DNA from: Ramlibacter sp.
GTDB lineage: Bacteria > Pseudomonadota > Gammaproteobacteria > Burkholderiales > Burkholderiaceae_C
Assembly (NCBI GenBank): GCA_019635435.1
Contig: JAHBZM010000001.1
Location: forward strand, 1,860,001 to 1,924,000
Direction: 5' to 3'
DNA: 64,000 nt
Positions 30,427-38,141 of this stretch are shown here, piece by piece; the first letter of the stretch is position 1, and each line of letters starts with the position of its first letter. Under the pieces are notes generated by a model. That model had not been told where the DNA came from, did no database searches, and saw only the letters and a list, made by a program, of their open reading frames with translations. Position numbers and translations under genes: made by a program.

Positions 30427-31845
30427 TCAGACCTTGTCCGCGGCCTTCAGGCCGATCTTGAGTTTGGAGAGGTAGTCGTTGGGCTTGCGGCCGTCGTAGG
30501 TGATGCCGTCGATGAAGCCGTCCTGCACGCCCTTGAATCCGTCGGTCTTCATGGGGAAGTCGCTGTCCTTGGCCTTGCCCTCGGCCATCAGCGCCTTGGC
30601 GGCGGCCATGTAGACGTCGGGGCGGTAGACCTTTTTGGCCATGTCCATGTACCAGCTGTCGGGCTTGGTCTCCGTGATCTGGCCCCAGCGGCGCATCTGG
30701 GTCAGGTACCAGATGGCGTCGCTGTAGAACGGGTAGGTGGCAAAGTGGCGGAAGAAGACGTTGAAGTCCGGCAGCGGGCGCTTGTCGCCCTTTTCGTATT
30801 CAAAGGTGCCGGTCATGCTGTTGCCGATCACGGCCTCGTCGGCACCCACGTAGTTGGGCTTGGCCAGCATCTTCACGGCCTCGATGCGGTTGGCCATGCT
30901 GGCGTCCAGCCACATGCAGGCGCGAATCAGCGCCTTGATCACGGCCACGTGGGTATTGGGGTTCTTGTCGGCCCAGCCCTTGGTCACGCCAAAGACCTTC
31001 TCGGGGTTGTTCTTCCAGATTTCCAGGTCGGTCACCACGGGCACGCCAATGCCCTTGAACACGGCCTGCTGGTTCCAGGGTTCGCCCACGCAGTAGCCGT
31101 GGATGGTGCCGGCTTCCATGGTCGAGGGCATCTGCGGCGGCGGGGTGACGGACAGCAGCACGTCGGCGCCCTTGGTGCCCGAGATGTCGCCGGTGGTGTA
31201 GTAGCCGGGGTTCAGGCCACCGGCCGCGAGCCAGTAGCGCAGTTCGTAGTTGTGGGTCGATACCGGGAAGACCATGCCCATCTTGAAAGGCTTGCCTTCA
31301 CCCTTCCATTTATCGACCACCTTCTTGAGCGCATCGGCCTTGATCGGGTGCTTGACCTTGCCGCCCTCCATCGGGAGGTGGGGCTTCATCTGGGCCCAGA
31401 CCGCGTTGGAGACGGTGATGGCATTGCCGTTCAGGTCCATGCTGAAGGCCGTGACGATGTCGGCCTTGGTGCCGAAGCCGATGGTGGCCCCCAGCGGCTG
31501 GCCGGCGAGCATGTGGGCGCCGTCGAGCTGGCCGTCGATCACGCGGTCCAGCAGCACCTTCCAGTTGGCCTGGGCTTCGAGCGTGACGTTCAGGCCCTCG
31601 TCCTCGAAGAAGTGCTTCTCATAGGCCACCACCAGCGGGGCGCAGTCGGTCAGCTTGATGAAACCAAACTTGAGCGATTCCTTTTCAGGCTGGCCCGGCT
31701 TCTGGGCGAACGAGGGCAGCGCAAGGCCCGACGCGCCCACGAGGGCCGTGGCGCCCGCGACGAAGCGGCGCCGACCGATGGCGGATCCGCAGGCGGGTTG
31801 GGCCGCGTCATGCTGCGCGGCGGCGGGGGTGGTTTTAGCGGTCAT
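30427..31845 (-). CDS. nrtA: Nitrate ABC transporter substrate-binding protein, Tat-exported
   Basis: A 472-residue protein of the NrtA/CmpA periplasmic-binding family. The N-terminus carries a Tat signal (GRRRFVAGATALVGASGLAL, cleavage near SFA-Q). The mature part starts with ESLKFGFIKLTDCAPLVVAYEKHFF and contains HGYCVGEPWNQQAV and DWQWEV-family-like regions typical of nitrate/sulfonate/bicarbonate binding proteins. The start ATG (31843-31845) has GGAG six bases upstream. It is the first structural gene after the attenuator leader. Confidence 0.92.
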   Translation of the reverse strand: MTAKTTPAAAQHDAAQPACGSAIGRRRFVAGATALVGASGLALPSFAQKPGQPEKESLKFGFIKLTDCAPLVVAYEKHFFEDEGLNVTLEAQANWKVLLDRVIDGQLDGAHMLAGQPLGATIGFGTKADIVTAFSMDLNGNAITVSNAVWAQMKPHLPMEGGKVKHPIKADALKKVVDKWKGEGKPFKMGMVFPVSTHNYELRYWLAAGGLNPGYYTTGDISGTKGADVLLSVTPPPQMPSTMEAGTIHGYCVGEPWNQQAVFKGIGVPVVTDLEIWKNNPEKVFGVTKGWADKNPNTHVAVIKALIRACMWLDASMANRIEAVKMLAKPNYVGADEAVIGNSMTGTFEYEKGDKRPLPDFNVFFRHFATYPFYSDAIWYLTQMRRWGQITETKPDSWYMDMAKKVYRPDVYMAAAKALMAEGKAKDSDFPMKTDGFKGVQDGFIDGITYDGRKPNDYLSKLKIGLKAADKV

Positions 31846-31890
31846 TTCAACTCCTGGCTGAAGAAAACAGAACCCAAAGAAACGGAACCC

Positions 31891-31951
31891 AAAAAGCAAA
31901 ACGGCGCCCATTTCGTCGCTTGCGTTCAGCAAGCTGGAAATGGACGCCGTT
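31891..31951 (-). terminator. Intrinsic terminator in the nrtA leader (attenuator)
   Basis: On the minus strand AACGGCGTCCATTTC (31951-31937) pairs with GAAATGGGCGCCGTT (31914-31900) over 15 bp with one G-U pair. An inner GCTTGC/GCAAGC stem lies in the loop, and TTGCTTTTT follows the outer stem. It lies about 45 nt before the nrtA RBS, so by default it would stop transcription before the structural genes. Confidence 0.88.
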
Positions 31952-32000
31952 GTCCTTTGTCAGGGGATGACAGTCGGGATTTGGGCCGCCTTTGGCTCAA
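31942..32000 (-). promoter_or_regulatory. Two-hairpin ANTAR-type antiterminator in the nrtA leader
   Basis: Minus strand. P1 (32000-31981): TTGAGCC/GGCCCAA stem with one A-C mismatch and hexaloop AAAGGC. P2 (31955-31942): GGAC/GTCC stem with hexaloop AACGGC. Both loops have A at position 1 and G at position 4, the conserved bases of ANTAR target RNAs. P2 uses the bases AACGGCGTCC that also form the 5' arm of the terminator, so the two structures exclude each other. A third small hairpin (TGTCA/TGACA, 31972-31958) lies between. NasR, encoded immediately upstream, is the expected binder. Confidence 0.8.
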
Positions 32001-32018
32001 TCCCCTCGCCGAGGATTA

Positions 32019-32034
32019 AGCAGGTTGCGTGCCA
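32019..32034 (-). promoter_or_regulatory. Sigma54 (RpoN) promoter for the nitrate operon
   Basis: The minus strand reads TGGCACGCAACCTGCT: the -24 TGGCAC and -12 CTGCT elements with the required GG-N10-GC spacing. Transcription would start near 32008, a few bases before hairpin P1, giving a leader of about 160 nt to the nrtA ATG. Confidence 0.75.
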
Positions 32035-32178
32035 GGGTGAATTCGAACTGCGCTGGTGGCCGGGCGGCCGCTGCAAGTGGTTGAATCAAAAGGAAAATAT
32101 CAATCAGCTTGGTGAGCCGCGTGGTCGCTCAGCGCCTTGGCAGACGACCGATGGGCATGTTCAGCCCGGCGTCATCGT

Positions 32179-32213
32179 GGTGCATGAACGGGGCATAAAG
32201 CACTATTTTGTGC
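32179..32213. promoter_or_regulatory. NtrC-like enhancer sites upstream of the sigma54 promoter
   Basis: AGCACTATTTTGTGCA contains GCAC-N6-GTGC (32200-32213), close to the NtrC consensus GCAC-N7-GTGC, and GGTGCAT (32179-32185) may be a half site. They lie about 170-200 bp upstream of the predicted start, just after the nasR stop, a normal place for NtrC. The spacing is one base short of consensus, so this is tentative. Confidence 0.45.
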
Positions 32214-32231
32214 ATCGCAGCACAAACCCCG

Positions 32232-33563
32232 TCAAGACCGGCGCGCGGGCAGCACTTCGGCCATGGCCAGCACGCCCTCGGCCACTTCAATCAGCCGCCG
32301 GTTCTGGTTCATGGCCATCTGGCGCATGGTCTTGTGGGCTTCTTCCTCGCTGAGGTGGCGGTGCGCCATCAGCAGGCCCTTGGCGCGCTCGATGACCTTG
32401 CGCTCATTCAGGCTGGCACGCACGGTTTCCAGCTCGTCGCCCATGGCCTGCAGGCGCCGGGCCTGCTCCTGGACCAGTTCAAGGATGGACCGCTCCAGGT
32501 GCAGGCCGTAGCCCTGCGCCGGCGCGGGCAGGCCGGGCATGCCCGCCCCCACCGTGGTGGCCAGCGGCGTGGGGGCGGTGTCATGGAAGAAGGAGAGGGC
32601 GTCGCCTTCGCGGGCGGCGGTCGCCCCAAGGGCTTCGTAGTTGCGCAGGTCGGCCGTGGCGGCCGTGATCTTGTGCTGGCAGACCTGGACCAGCTCCCGG
32701 GCCAGGCCGTCCTCCACGGCCTTCATGCGGTCCATGCGGCGGCTGCAGCAGTCAAACCAGGTCTGGCTCAGGTGGGTGTCCAGCGTTCCCGCGTCGGGGG
32801 CGGTGCACAGGATCCGCCGCAGCCGCTCGAGTTCGGCGATGTTGGGCGCGGCCTGGCGGTCTGCGTCCAGCGCGGCCACGTCGGCGCTGGCGAATTCATG
32901 GAACACCTGCAGGCAGCGCTCCTGGGATTCGATCAGGTGCAGCAGCCGCTGCTGTTCGGCCAGATGAGCCCGTCCCGCGGCGAACAGGCTGGCACCGGCC
33001 GCCCGCTCCTGGCCCGCGAACTCCTTGGCCTGCATGAAGTTGAACATGGCCACGAGCAGGCGGGAGACCTCGGGGTCGCTGGCGCTGTCGGCGGCCTCGA
33101 AGACCACGCCCAGCAAGCCGGCAATCAGGCGCACATAGGCGTCGGTGGTGCGGCGGGGCGGCCAGGCACGGGTGTTCACGCACTCGCGCAGCCCGGGCAG
33201 GGCGTCCAGCCCCTGGAGCACGTAGGCGATCCGGCTGAACAGGCGCGCGCCGTTGCCCACGCGGGCGGGTTCGGTGTCCAGGGTGTCAAAGCAATGGCGC
33301 AGTTCGGCGTCCAGCTGCTGGCATTCCGCGATCTGCTGGCTGCGCGGGCCGTCGAACTGCTCGCCCTGGGAGGCCAGGAACAGGTTGGACAGCCCGCGCT
33401 CGCGCTGCAGGCCGTGGATCAGGCGCCCGGTCACGTTCACCAGCGCGCTGGTGAGCGCCAACTGCTGCAGTTCGGCGATTTCGCAGCGCTTGGCAGCGAT
33501 CAGGAAGTTCAGGCCCGATTTCATGGTCCCGGAAGGTGTTTCAGTAGCTGGGGCGCGGTTCAT
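32232..33563 (-). CDS. nasR: Nitrate-responsive NIT-ANTAR antiterminator NasR
   Basis: A 443-residue cytoplasmic regulator. An N-terminal all-helical NIT (nitrate/nitrite-sensing) domain covers about 30-310 (TGRLIHGLQRERGLSNLFLA and the helices after it). The C-terminal ANTAR RNA-binding domain is the last about 60 residues (LNERKVIERAKGLLMAHRHL, SEEEAHKTMRQMAMNQNRR). In Klebsiella, NasR binds a leader RNA in response to nitrate and prevents termination. The leader 3' of this gene has the matching hairpins. Start: ATG 33561-33563 (MNRAPATE) or ATG 33522-33524 (MKSGLNFLIAAKR); neither has a strong RBS. It is divergent from tsaD. Confidence 0.9.
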   Translation of the reverse strand: MNRAPATETPSGTMKSGLNFLIAAKRCEIAELQQLALTSALVNVTGRLIHGLQRERGLSNLFLASQGEQFDGPRSQQIAECQQLDAELRHCFDTLDTEPARVGNGARLFSRIAYVLQGLDALPGLRECVNTRAWPPRRTTDAYVRLIAGLLGVVFEAADSASDPEVSRLLVAMFNFMQAKEFAGQERAAGASLFAAGRAHLAEQQRLLHLIESQERCLQVFHEFASADVAALDADRQAAPNIAELERLRRILCTAPDAGTLDTHLSQTWFDCCSRRMDRMKAVEDGLARELVQVCQHKITAATADLRNYEALGATAAREGDALSFFHDTAPTPLATTVGAGMPGLPAPAQGYGLHLERSILELVQEQARRLQAMGDELETVRASLNERKVIERAKGLLMAHRHLSEEEAHKTMRQMAMNQNRRLIEVAEGVLAMAEVLPARRS

Positions 33564-33620
33564 GGACAAGGATAGTGGGTGACAGCAACAAACATGCCGT
33601 GCCGCGCCCACAGGGGGTCT

Positions 33621-33626
33621 TACACT
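33621..33626 (+). promoter_or_regulatory. Possible -10 element (TACACT) just upstream of tsaD
   Basis: TACACT lies six bases before the tsaD ATG at 33633, with no Shine-Dalgarno and no clear -35. If used, the transcript would begin at or next to the start codon. Confidence 0.3.
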
Positions 33627-33632
33627 TCCCCG

Positions 33633-34670
33633 ATGCTTATTTTGGGAATCGAATCGTCTTGCGACGAGACGGGCGTGGCACTGGTGCAAAGCGCCGGCGC
33701 CGGGGTGCCGGTGCTGCTGGCGCATGCCCTGCACAGCCAGATCGAGATGCACCAGGCCTACGGTGGCGTGGTGCCCGAACTGGCGAGCCGCGATCATATC
33801 CGCCGCGTCCTGCCGCTGGCCGACCATGTCTTCACGCAGGCCGGGCAGGCGCTGGCGCAGGTGGATGTGGTGGCGTACACGCGCGGCCCGGGGCTGGCGG
33901 GGGCGCTGCTGGTGGGCGCGGGCGTGGCCTGCGCACTGGGCGCCGCGCTGGACCGGCCAGTGCTCGGGGTGCATCACCTCGAGGGCCACCTGCTGTCGCC
34001 TTTTCTCAGCGCCGATCCGCCGGAGTTTCCCTTTGTGGCCCTGCTGGTGTCCGGGGGCCACACCCAGCTGATGGAGGTGCAGGGGGTGGGGCGGTACACG
34101 CTGCTGGGCGAAACCATTGACGATGCCGCGGGCGAGGCCTTCGACAAATCCGCCAAGCTCATGGGGCTGGGCTACCCCGGAGGACCGGCGCTGAGCCGGC
34201 TGGCCGAGCAGGGCGATGCGGCCGCTTTCAAGCTGCCGCGGCCGCTGCTGCACAGCGGCAACCTCGATTTTTCGTTTGCCGGCCTCAAGACGGCGGTGCT
34301 GACCCAGGCGCGCAAGCTGGGCGACGAGCTGCAGGCCCGCAAGGCGGACCTCTCGGCCTCGACCGAGGCGGCGATCGTCGAGGTGCTGCTGAAGAAGTCC
34401 CTGGCCGCGCTGAAACAGACGGGCCTGAAGCGCCTGGTGGTGGCCGGCGGCGTGGGCGCCAACCGCCGCCTGCGCGCGGAGCTCAACGCGGCCTGCGCCG
34501 CGCGGGGCGTGCGGGTGCACTACCCCGAGCTGCACCTGTGCACCGACAACGGCGCCATGATTGCCATGGCGGCGGCCATGCGCCTGCAGGCGGGCATGCA
34601 GACGGCCAGCCGCGCCTACGCCTTTGACGTGAAGCCGCGCTGGCCGCTGGACGCGCTGTCGCTCAGTTGA
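33633..34670 (+). CDS. tsaD: tRNA N6-adenosine threonylcarbamoyltransferase TsaD
   Basis: A 345-residue ASKHA-fold enzyme that, with TsaB and TsaE, transfers threonylcarbamoyl to A37 of ANN-decoding tRNAs. MLILGIESSCDETGVAL at the N-terminus, the metal-binding HLEGH motif (VHHLEGHLLSP), LVSGGHTQL and VAGGVGANRRLR are all present. The start is the ATG at 33633; an upstream ATG at 33594 would add a poorly conserved extension. It is convergent with hsp20 and overlaps it by 8 nt. Confidence 0.97.
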   Translation: MLILGIESSCDETGVALVQSAGAGVPVLLAHALHSQIEMHQAYGGVVPELASRDHIRRVLPLADHVFTQAGQALAQVDVVAYTRGPGLAGALLVGAGVACALGAALDRPVLGVHHLEGHLLSPFLSADPPEFPFVALLVSGGHTQLMEVQGVGRYTLLGETIDDAAGEAFDKSAKLMGLGYPGGPALSRLAEQGDAAAFKLPRPLLHSGNLDFSFAGLKTAVLTQARKLGDELQARKADLSASTEAAIVEVLLKKSLAALKQTGLKRLVVAGGVGANRRLRAELNAACAARGVRVHYPELHLCTDNGAMIAMAAAMRLQAGMQTASRAYAFDVKPRWPLDALSLS

Positions 34671-35040
34671 TCGCCAGCGGGGTGACCTTGCTCACCGGCG
34701 CCAGCTTGGCCAGCGTGAGCGTGAGCACGCCGTTTTCGAGCTTGGCGCTGCTCGCGGCCACATCAATGTCCTGCGGCAGCTCGTAGGCGGCCTTCAGTTG
34801 CCGCTTGGCCTCGGGCTTGCTCTCGATGCGCACCACGGCGCCCTCGATGCCAATGCTCAGGTCCTCGCGGGCGAAGCCGGGCGCGTCCAGCGTGACGGTC
34901 CAGGCCTTGTCGTCCTGTTCCACATGGACCTGGCGCTGCGGCGCGACGAAGGCCTCGTTGATAAAGCGCTCGAAACTGCGGTCAAAAGACCGGAATGCGG
35001 GCGCGGCGCTGCGGGAACGGACGATAGGTGCGAAAAACAT
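34663..35040 (-). CDS. Small heat-shock protein, Hsp20/alpha-crystallin family
   Basis: A 125-residue holdase chaperone. Short N-terminal arm (MFFAPIVRSRSAAPAFRSFD), then the alpha-crystallin domain (about 35-125) with AWTVTLDAPGFAREDLSIGI and the GVLTLTLAK motif. The C-terminal Ile-x-Ile-type anchor is reduced to PLAIN. The start is ATG 35038-35040, with AAGGAG eight bases upstream. The divergent gap to the next gene (139 nt) has TTGAAA on the minus strand but no matching sigma32 -10. Confidence 0.92.
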   Translation of the reverse strand: MFFAPIVRSRSAAPAFRSFDRSFERFINEAFVAPQRQVHVEQDDKAWTVTLDAPGFAREDLSIGIEGAVVRIESKPEAKRQLKAAYELPQDIDVAASSAKLENGVLTLTLAKLAPVSKVTPLAIN

Positions 35041-35179
35041 GCGGACTCCTTGTCGGATAAAGCGGAGCAGTTGGCAGGTTTTGTGCCCTGGCCGCCCCGT
35101 ACACTGCGCGGCTTTCAACCGTGATCGCCGCCTGGACTTCACTTGGCAGCGCCACGGTTCTTTTCAAGGGAAACAAGGA

Positions 35180-36451
35180 ATGAATAATCTGTGGCGTTGG
35201 GTCTTGAAATCGTTGCTGGCAGCGCTATTTGTGCCCTCCCTCGCCTGGGCCCAGGCGTCTGCCGCGCCCGTGAAGATCGCGATGATCGAAGGCCTGAGCG
35301 GCGGCAATGCCAATGGTGGCGAGGCGGTGTTCCGCAACCTGGTGTGGGCGGTGGAGCGCGTCAATGCGCGCGGCGGCGTCACGCTGGCCGATGGCGCACA
35401 CCGCCTGCAACTGGAGCGCTATGACAGCAAGGGCCAGATCGAGGAGGCGCTGTCCCTGCTGCGCGCGGCCATTGACGACGGGGCCCGCATCATCGCCCAG
35501 GGCAATTCGTCGGCCGTGGCCGCGGCGCTGATCGAAGCCGTCAACAAGCACAACGAGCGCGAGCCCGCGCGCCGCGTGGTGTTCCTCAACTATTCGGCGG
35601 TGGACCCGGCGTTGACCAACGAGAAGTGCAGCTACTGGCATTTCCGGTTTGACGCACATGGCGACATGCGCATGGCGGCCCTGATGGCCGTGCTCAAGGA
35701 CGATCTGGCGGTGAAGTCGGTCTACCTGATCGGGCAGGACTACAGTTTTGGCCACGCCGTGCTGCGGGAGGCGCGCCGGCAACTGGCGGCGCAGCGGCCC
35801 GACATCCGTATCGTGGGCGACGAGTTCCATCCGCTGCTGCGCATCAAGGACTTCGCGCCCTATGCCGCCAAGATCAAGGCCAGCGGTGCCGACGCCGTGA
35901 TCACCGGCAACTTCAGCAACGACCTGACGCTGATGGTCAAGGCCGCCAGGGAGTCCGGCTTCGAGGGCAAGTTCTACACCTTCTATGGCAATGCGCTGGG
36001 GGCGCCAGCGGCCATTGGCGATGCCGGGCTGGGCAAGGTCCTCGCGGTGGCCGACTGGCTGCCCAACGTTCCCACCCCGCAAAGCGAGGCCTTCTACCAG
36101 TCGTTCCGCGCGCGCTACCCCAAACCGGCCGATGACTATGTGCACATGCGCATGCACCTGCTGGTCGAGGCACTGGCCCAGGCCCTTGAAAAGGCCGGCA
36201 CCACCGACGCCACGGCCGTGGCGGCCGCGCTTGAGCAGGCCCAGGTCACGCTGGGCGGGCAGACGGGCGCCATGCGCGAGGCCGACCACCAGTTCCAGCA
36301 GCCGCTGGCGGTGGGCGTGATGGAGCGCCAGGGCACGCCCGGCGTCAAGTTTGATGTCGAAGGCTCGGGCTATGGCTTCCGGGTGATCCGCCGCATCAGT
36401 GCCGCGCAGGCCGAACAACCCTCCACCTGCAGGATGTGGCGGCCCCGGTAA
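35180..36451 (+). CDS. ABC transporter substrate-binding protein, branched-chain amino acid (LivK) type
   Basis: A 423-residue periplasmic binding protein (Peripla_BP_6). A Sec signal peptide covers 1-24 (LLAALFVPSLAWA-Q). The mature N-terminus KIAMIEGLSGGNANGGEAVF replaces the usual PLSG-binding loop; SVYLIGQDYSFGHAV and ADAVITGNFSNDLTLMVKAA match the family. The true ligand may be an amino acid, amide or aromatic acid; no permease genes are adjacent. The start is ATG 35180, preceded by AAGGA. Its TAA stop overlaps a possible -10 of the next gene. Confidence 0.88.
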   Translation: MNNLWRWVLKSLLAALFVPSLAWAQASAAPVKIAMIEGLSGGNANGGEAVFRNLVWAVERVNARGGVTLADGAHRLQLERYDSKGQIEEALSLLRAAIDDGARIIAQGNSSAVAAALIEAVNKHNEREPARRVVFLNYSAVDPALTNEKCSYWHFRFDAHGDMRMAALMAVLKDDLAVKSVYLIGQDYSFGHAVLREARRQLAAQRPDIRIVGDEFHPLLRIKDFAPYAAKIKASGADAVITGNFSNDLTLMVKAARESGFEGKFYTFYGNALGAPAAIGDAGLGKVLAVADWLPNVPTPQSEAFYQSFRARYPKPADDYVHMRMHLLVEALAQALEKAGTTDATAVAAALEQAQVTLGGQTGAMREADHQFQQPLAVGVMERQGTPGVKFDVEGSGYGFRVIRRISAAQAEQPSTCRMWRPR

Positions 36452-36461
36452 CATCGCCGCC

Positions 36462-37628
36462 ATGCGCCAGACCATCCTTGACCTCGAAGAATCCAAAATC
36501 CGCCAGGTCGCCAACGCGGGCATGGGCCGCAGCGACGTGCTGGCCTTCTGGTTTGGCGAAAGCGACGAGGTCACGCCCGACTTCATCCGCCAGGCGGCGA
36601 TCGATTCGCTGCACAAGGGCGAAACCTTCTACGCCCACAACCTGGGTCTGCCGGAACTGCGCGAAGCCATTGCGACCTACATGAGCGCCTTGCATGGCCC
36701 GGTCGGGGCCGACCGCATCGCAGTCACCTCAGGCGGCGTCAATGCCCTGATGCTGGCGATGCAGGCGCTGATCGACGCCGGTGACGAGGTGGTGGCGGTC
36801 ACGCCGGTCTGGCCCAACCTGACGGCCCAACCGCTGATCCTGGGCGCAAAGCTGCGCTGCGTGCCGCTCACGCCCGTGGCCGGCGCCTGGACGCTGGATG
36901 TGCAGGCCCTGTGCGCGGCCGTGACCCCGGCCACGCGGCTGCTGGTGCTCAACGCGCCCAACAACCCCACGGGCTGGACCATCACGCGCGCCGAGCAGCA
37001 ACAACTGCTGGACCACTGCCGCCGTACCGGCACCTGGATCCTGGCCGACGAAGTCTATGAGCGCCTGTATTACGCGGACGACACCGGCAACGGCTGCGCG
37101 CCGAGCTTTCTGGACCTGGCCACGCCCGAGGACCGGCTGGTGGTGGTGCACAGCTTTTCCAAGAGCTTCCTCATGACGGGCTGGCGACTGGGCTGGTTGG
37201 TCATGCCGCCGTCCATGACGCCGGCCATGGGCAAGCTGGTGGAGTTCAACACCTCGTGCGCCAGCGTGTTCACGCAGCGCGCGGGCCAGGTGGCGCTGGA
37301 GCGCACCGCCGAGGTCACGCCGCGCGTGGTGGCCCACCTGCGGGCCTGCCGGGATGCGCTGGTGCCGGCGCTGCAGGCCGTGCCGGGTGTGGAACTGGCG
37401 TCTGCCAAGGGGGGCATGTACGCCTTTTTCCGCCTGGCCGGCCATGACGACTCGCTGCACACGGCGCGCCGCCTGGTGGCCGAAGCCGGCCTGGGGCTGG
37501 CCCCGGGTGAGGCCTTTGCGCCCGAGGCCCAGGGCTGGCTGCGCTGGTGTTTCGCCTCGCGCGACCTGGGCCGGCTGGCGCAGGGCGTGCAGCGCCTGCA
37601 GGGCTGGCTGGCGGCCCGGAAGGCCTGA
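36462..37628 (+). CDS. PLP-dependent aminotransferase, class I/II
   Basis: A 388-residue fold-type I aminotransferase. LDLEESKIRQVANAGMGRSD at the N-terminus; the cofactor-binding features are SGGVNALML, NAPNNPTGW, DEVYERLYY and the Schiff-base Lys in SFSKSFLMTGWRLGW. The C-terminal RWCFAS supplies the carboxylate-binding Arg. The substrate is uncertain (aspartate-, tyrosine- or alanine-type). The start is ATG 36462; a TAACAT lies seven bases before it and no SD is seen. Confidence 0.88.
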   Translation: MRQTILDLEESKIRQVANAGMGRSDVLAFWFGESDEVTPDFIRQAAIDSLHKGETFYAHNLGLPELREAIATYMSALHGPVGADRIAVTSGGVNALMLAMQALIDAGDEVVAVTPVWPNLTAQPLILGAKLRCVPLTPVAGAWTLDVQALCAAVTPATRLLVLNAPNNPTGWTITRAEQQQLLDHCRRTGTWILADEVYERLYYADDTGNGCAPSFLDLATPEDRLVVVHSFSKSFLMTGWRLGWLVMPPSMTPAMGKLVEFNTSCASVFTQRAGQVALERTAEVTPRVVAHLRACRDALVPALQAVPGVELASAKGGMYAFFRLAGHDDSLHTARRLVAEAGLGLAPGEAFAPEAQGWLRWCFASRDLGRLAQGVQRLQGWLAARKA

Positions 37629-37654
37629 GCCCGCCTGCATAGGCGTTTCGGGCT

Positions 37655-37660
37655 ATAATT
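37655..37660 (+). promoter_or_regulatory. Promoter -10 (TATAAT) for rpsO-pnp
   Basis: A perfect TATAAT with a weak -35. Transcription would start near 37667, giving rpsO a leader of about 75 nt that holds two hairpins. Confidence 0.65.
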
Positions 37661-37666
37661 CCAAGG

Positions 37667-37714
37667 CTTTGCATGCTGCAAGGCGCACGTTGGGTGCATT
37701 TCCAGTGCCCAACG
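37667..37714 (+). promoter_or_regulatory. Structured rpsO leader: two adjacent stem-loops
   Basis: Hairpin 1: GCTTTGCA (37667-37674) with TGCAAGGC (37678-37685), loop TGC. Hairpin 2: CGTTGGGTGC (37688-37697) with GTGCCCAACG (37705-37714), loop ATTTCCA, with tandem U-G and G-U pairs near the loop. S15 is known to repress its own mRNA in several phyla through leader structures with G-U/G-C features, so this is a candidate S15 site. Confidence 0.6.
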
Positions 37715-37740
37715 CAAGTCAAACATTCACAGGAAAACCA

Positions 37741-38007
37741 ATGATTGCATCCTCCATCAAGGCCGAAGTTGTCAAGGCCAATGCGCGCAGCGCCAGCGAC
37801 ACGGGCAGCCCCGAAGTCCAGGTCGCGCTGCTGACCGCCCGCATCAACGAACTCACCCCGCACTTCAAGACGCACGCCAAGGATCACCATGGCCGCCGCG
37901 GCCTGCTGCGCATGGTGAACCGCCGCAAGAGCCTGCTGGCGTACCTGAAGGACAAGGACGCCGAGCGTTACACCGCGCTGATCGCCAAGCTGGGTCTGCG
38001 CAAGTAA
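37741..38007 (+). CDS. rpsO: 30S ribosomal protein S15
   Basis: An 88-residue protein, normal length for S15, with the usual four-helix layout: SASDTGSPEVQVALLTARIN, HFKTHAKDHHGRRGLLRMVN, RRKSLLAYLKDKDAERY. It binds 16S helices 20-22 early in assembly. An AGGA lies six bases before the ATG. It is followed by a terminator and then pnp, the classic rpsO-pnp order. Confidence 0.98.
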   Translation: MIASSIKAEVVKANARSASDTGSPEVQVALLTARINELTPHFKTHAKDHHGRRGLLRMVNRRKSLLAYLKDKDAERYTALIAKLGLRK

Positions 38008-38024
38008 GCCGGTTTGAATGCAGG

Positions 38025-38058
38025 AACGCCTGAGTTAGCCCGCTAGCTCAGGCGTTTT
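38025..38058 (+). terminator. Intrinsic terminator after rpsO
   Basis: AACGCCTGAG (38025-38034) pairs perfectly with CTCAGGCGTT (38047-38056), followed by a short T-run (TTTTG). It probably gives partial termination before pnp. Confidence 0.8.
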
Positions 38059-38141
38059 GCACTTTGAGAGTTTGAAAAGCCGGCCTGGCGCTTGCCAGAA
38101 CGGCGTTCTTCGGAGACAGGCCAGACGGATACGCGCTGTGT

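Noticed and set aside
31958..31972. TGTCA/TGACA hairpin as one of the two ANTAR hairpins.
   Set aside because: Its loop has five bases (TCCCC) without the A1/G4 pattern; the flanking AAAGGC and AACGGC hexaloops fit better.
31940..32353. A plus-strand open frame of 137 codons across the nrtA leader.
   Set aside because: It covers the attenuator and the nasR end antisense, has no RBS and no recognisable protein features; the RNA structures on the other strand explain the sequence better.
35041..35179. TTGAAA upstream of hsp20 as a sigma32 heat-shock promoter or a ROSE-type thermometer.
   Set aside because: No CCCCAT-like -10 at the right spacing, and the short leader shows no ROSE-like anti-SD pairing; the SD AAGGAG looks open.
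35180..35260. The LivK-type signal peptide region (gcagcgctatttgtgccctcc) as another dispersed-element copy.
   Set aside because: It shares only a few bases (gcgctatt) with the element and lacks the GC-rich core and the TGGACT-n-CAGCC end.
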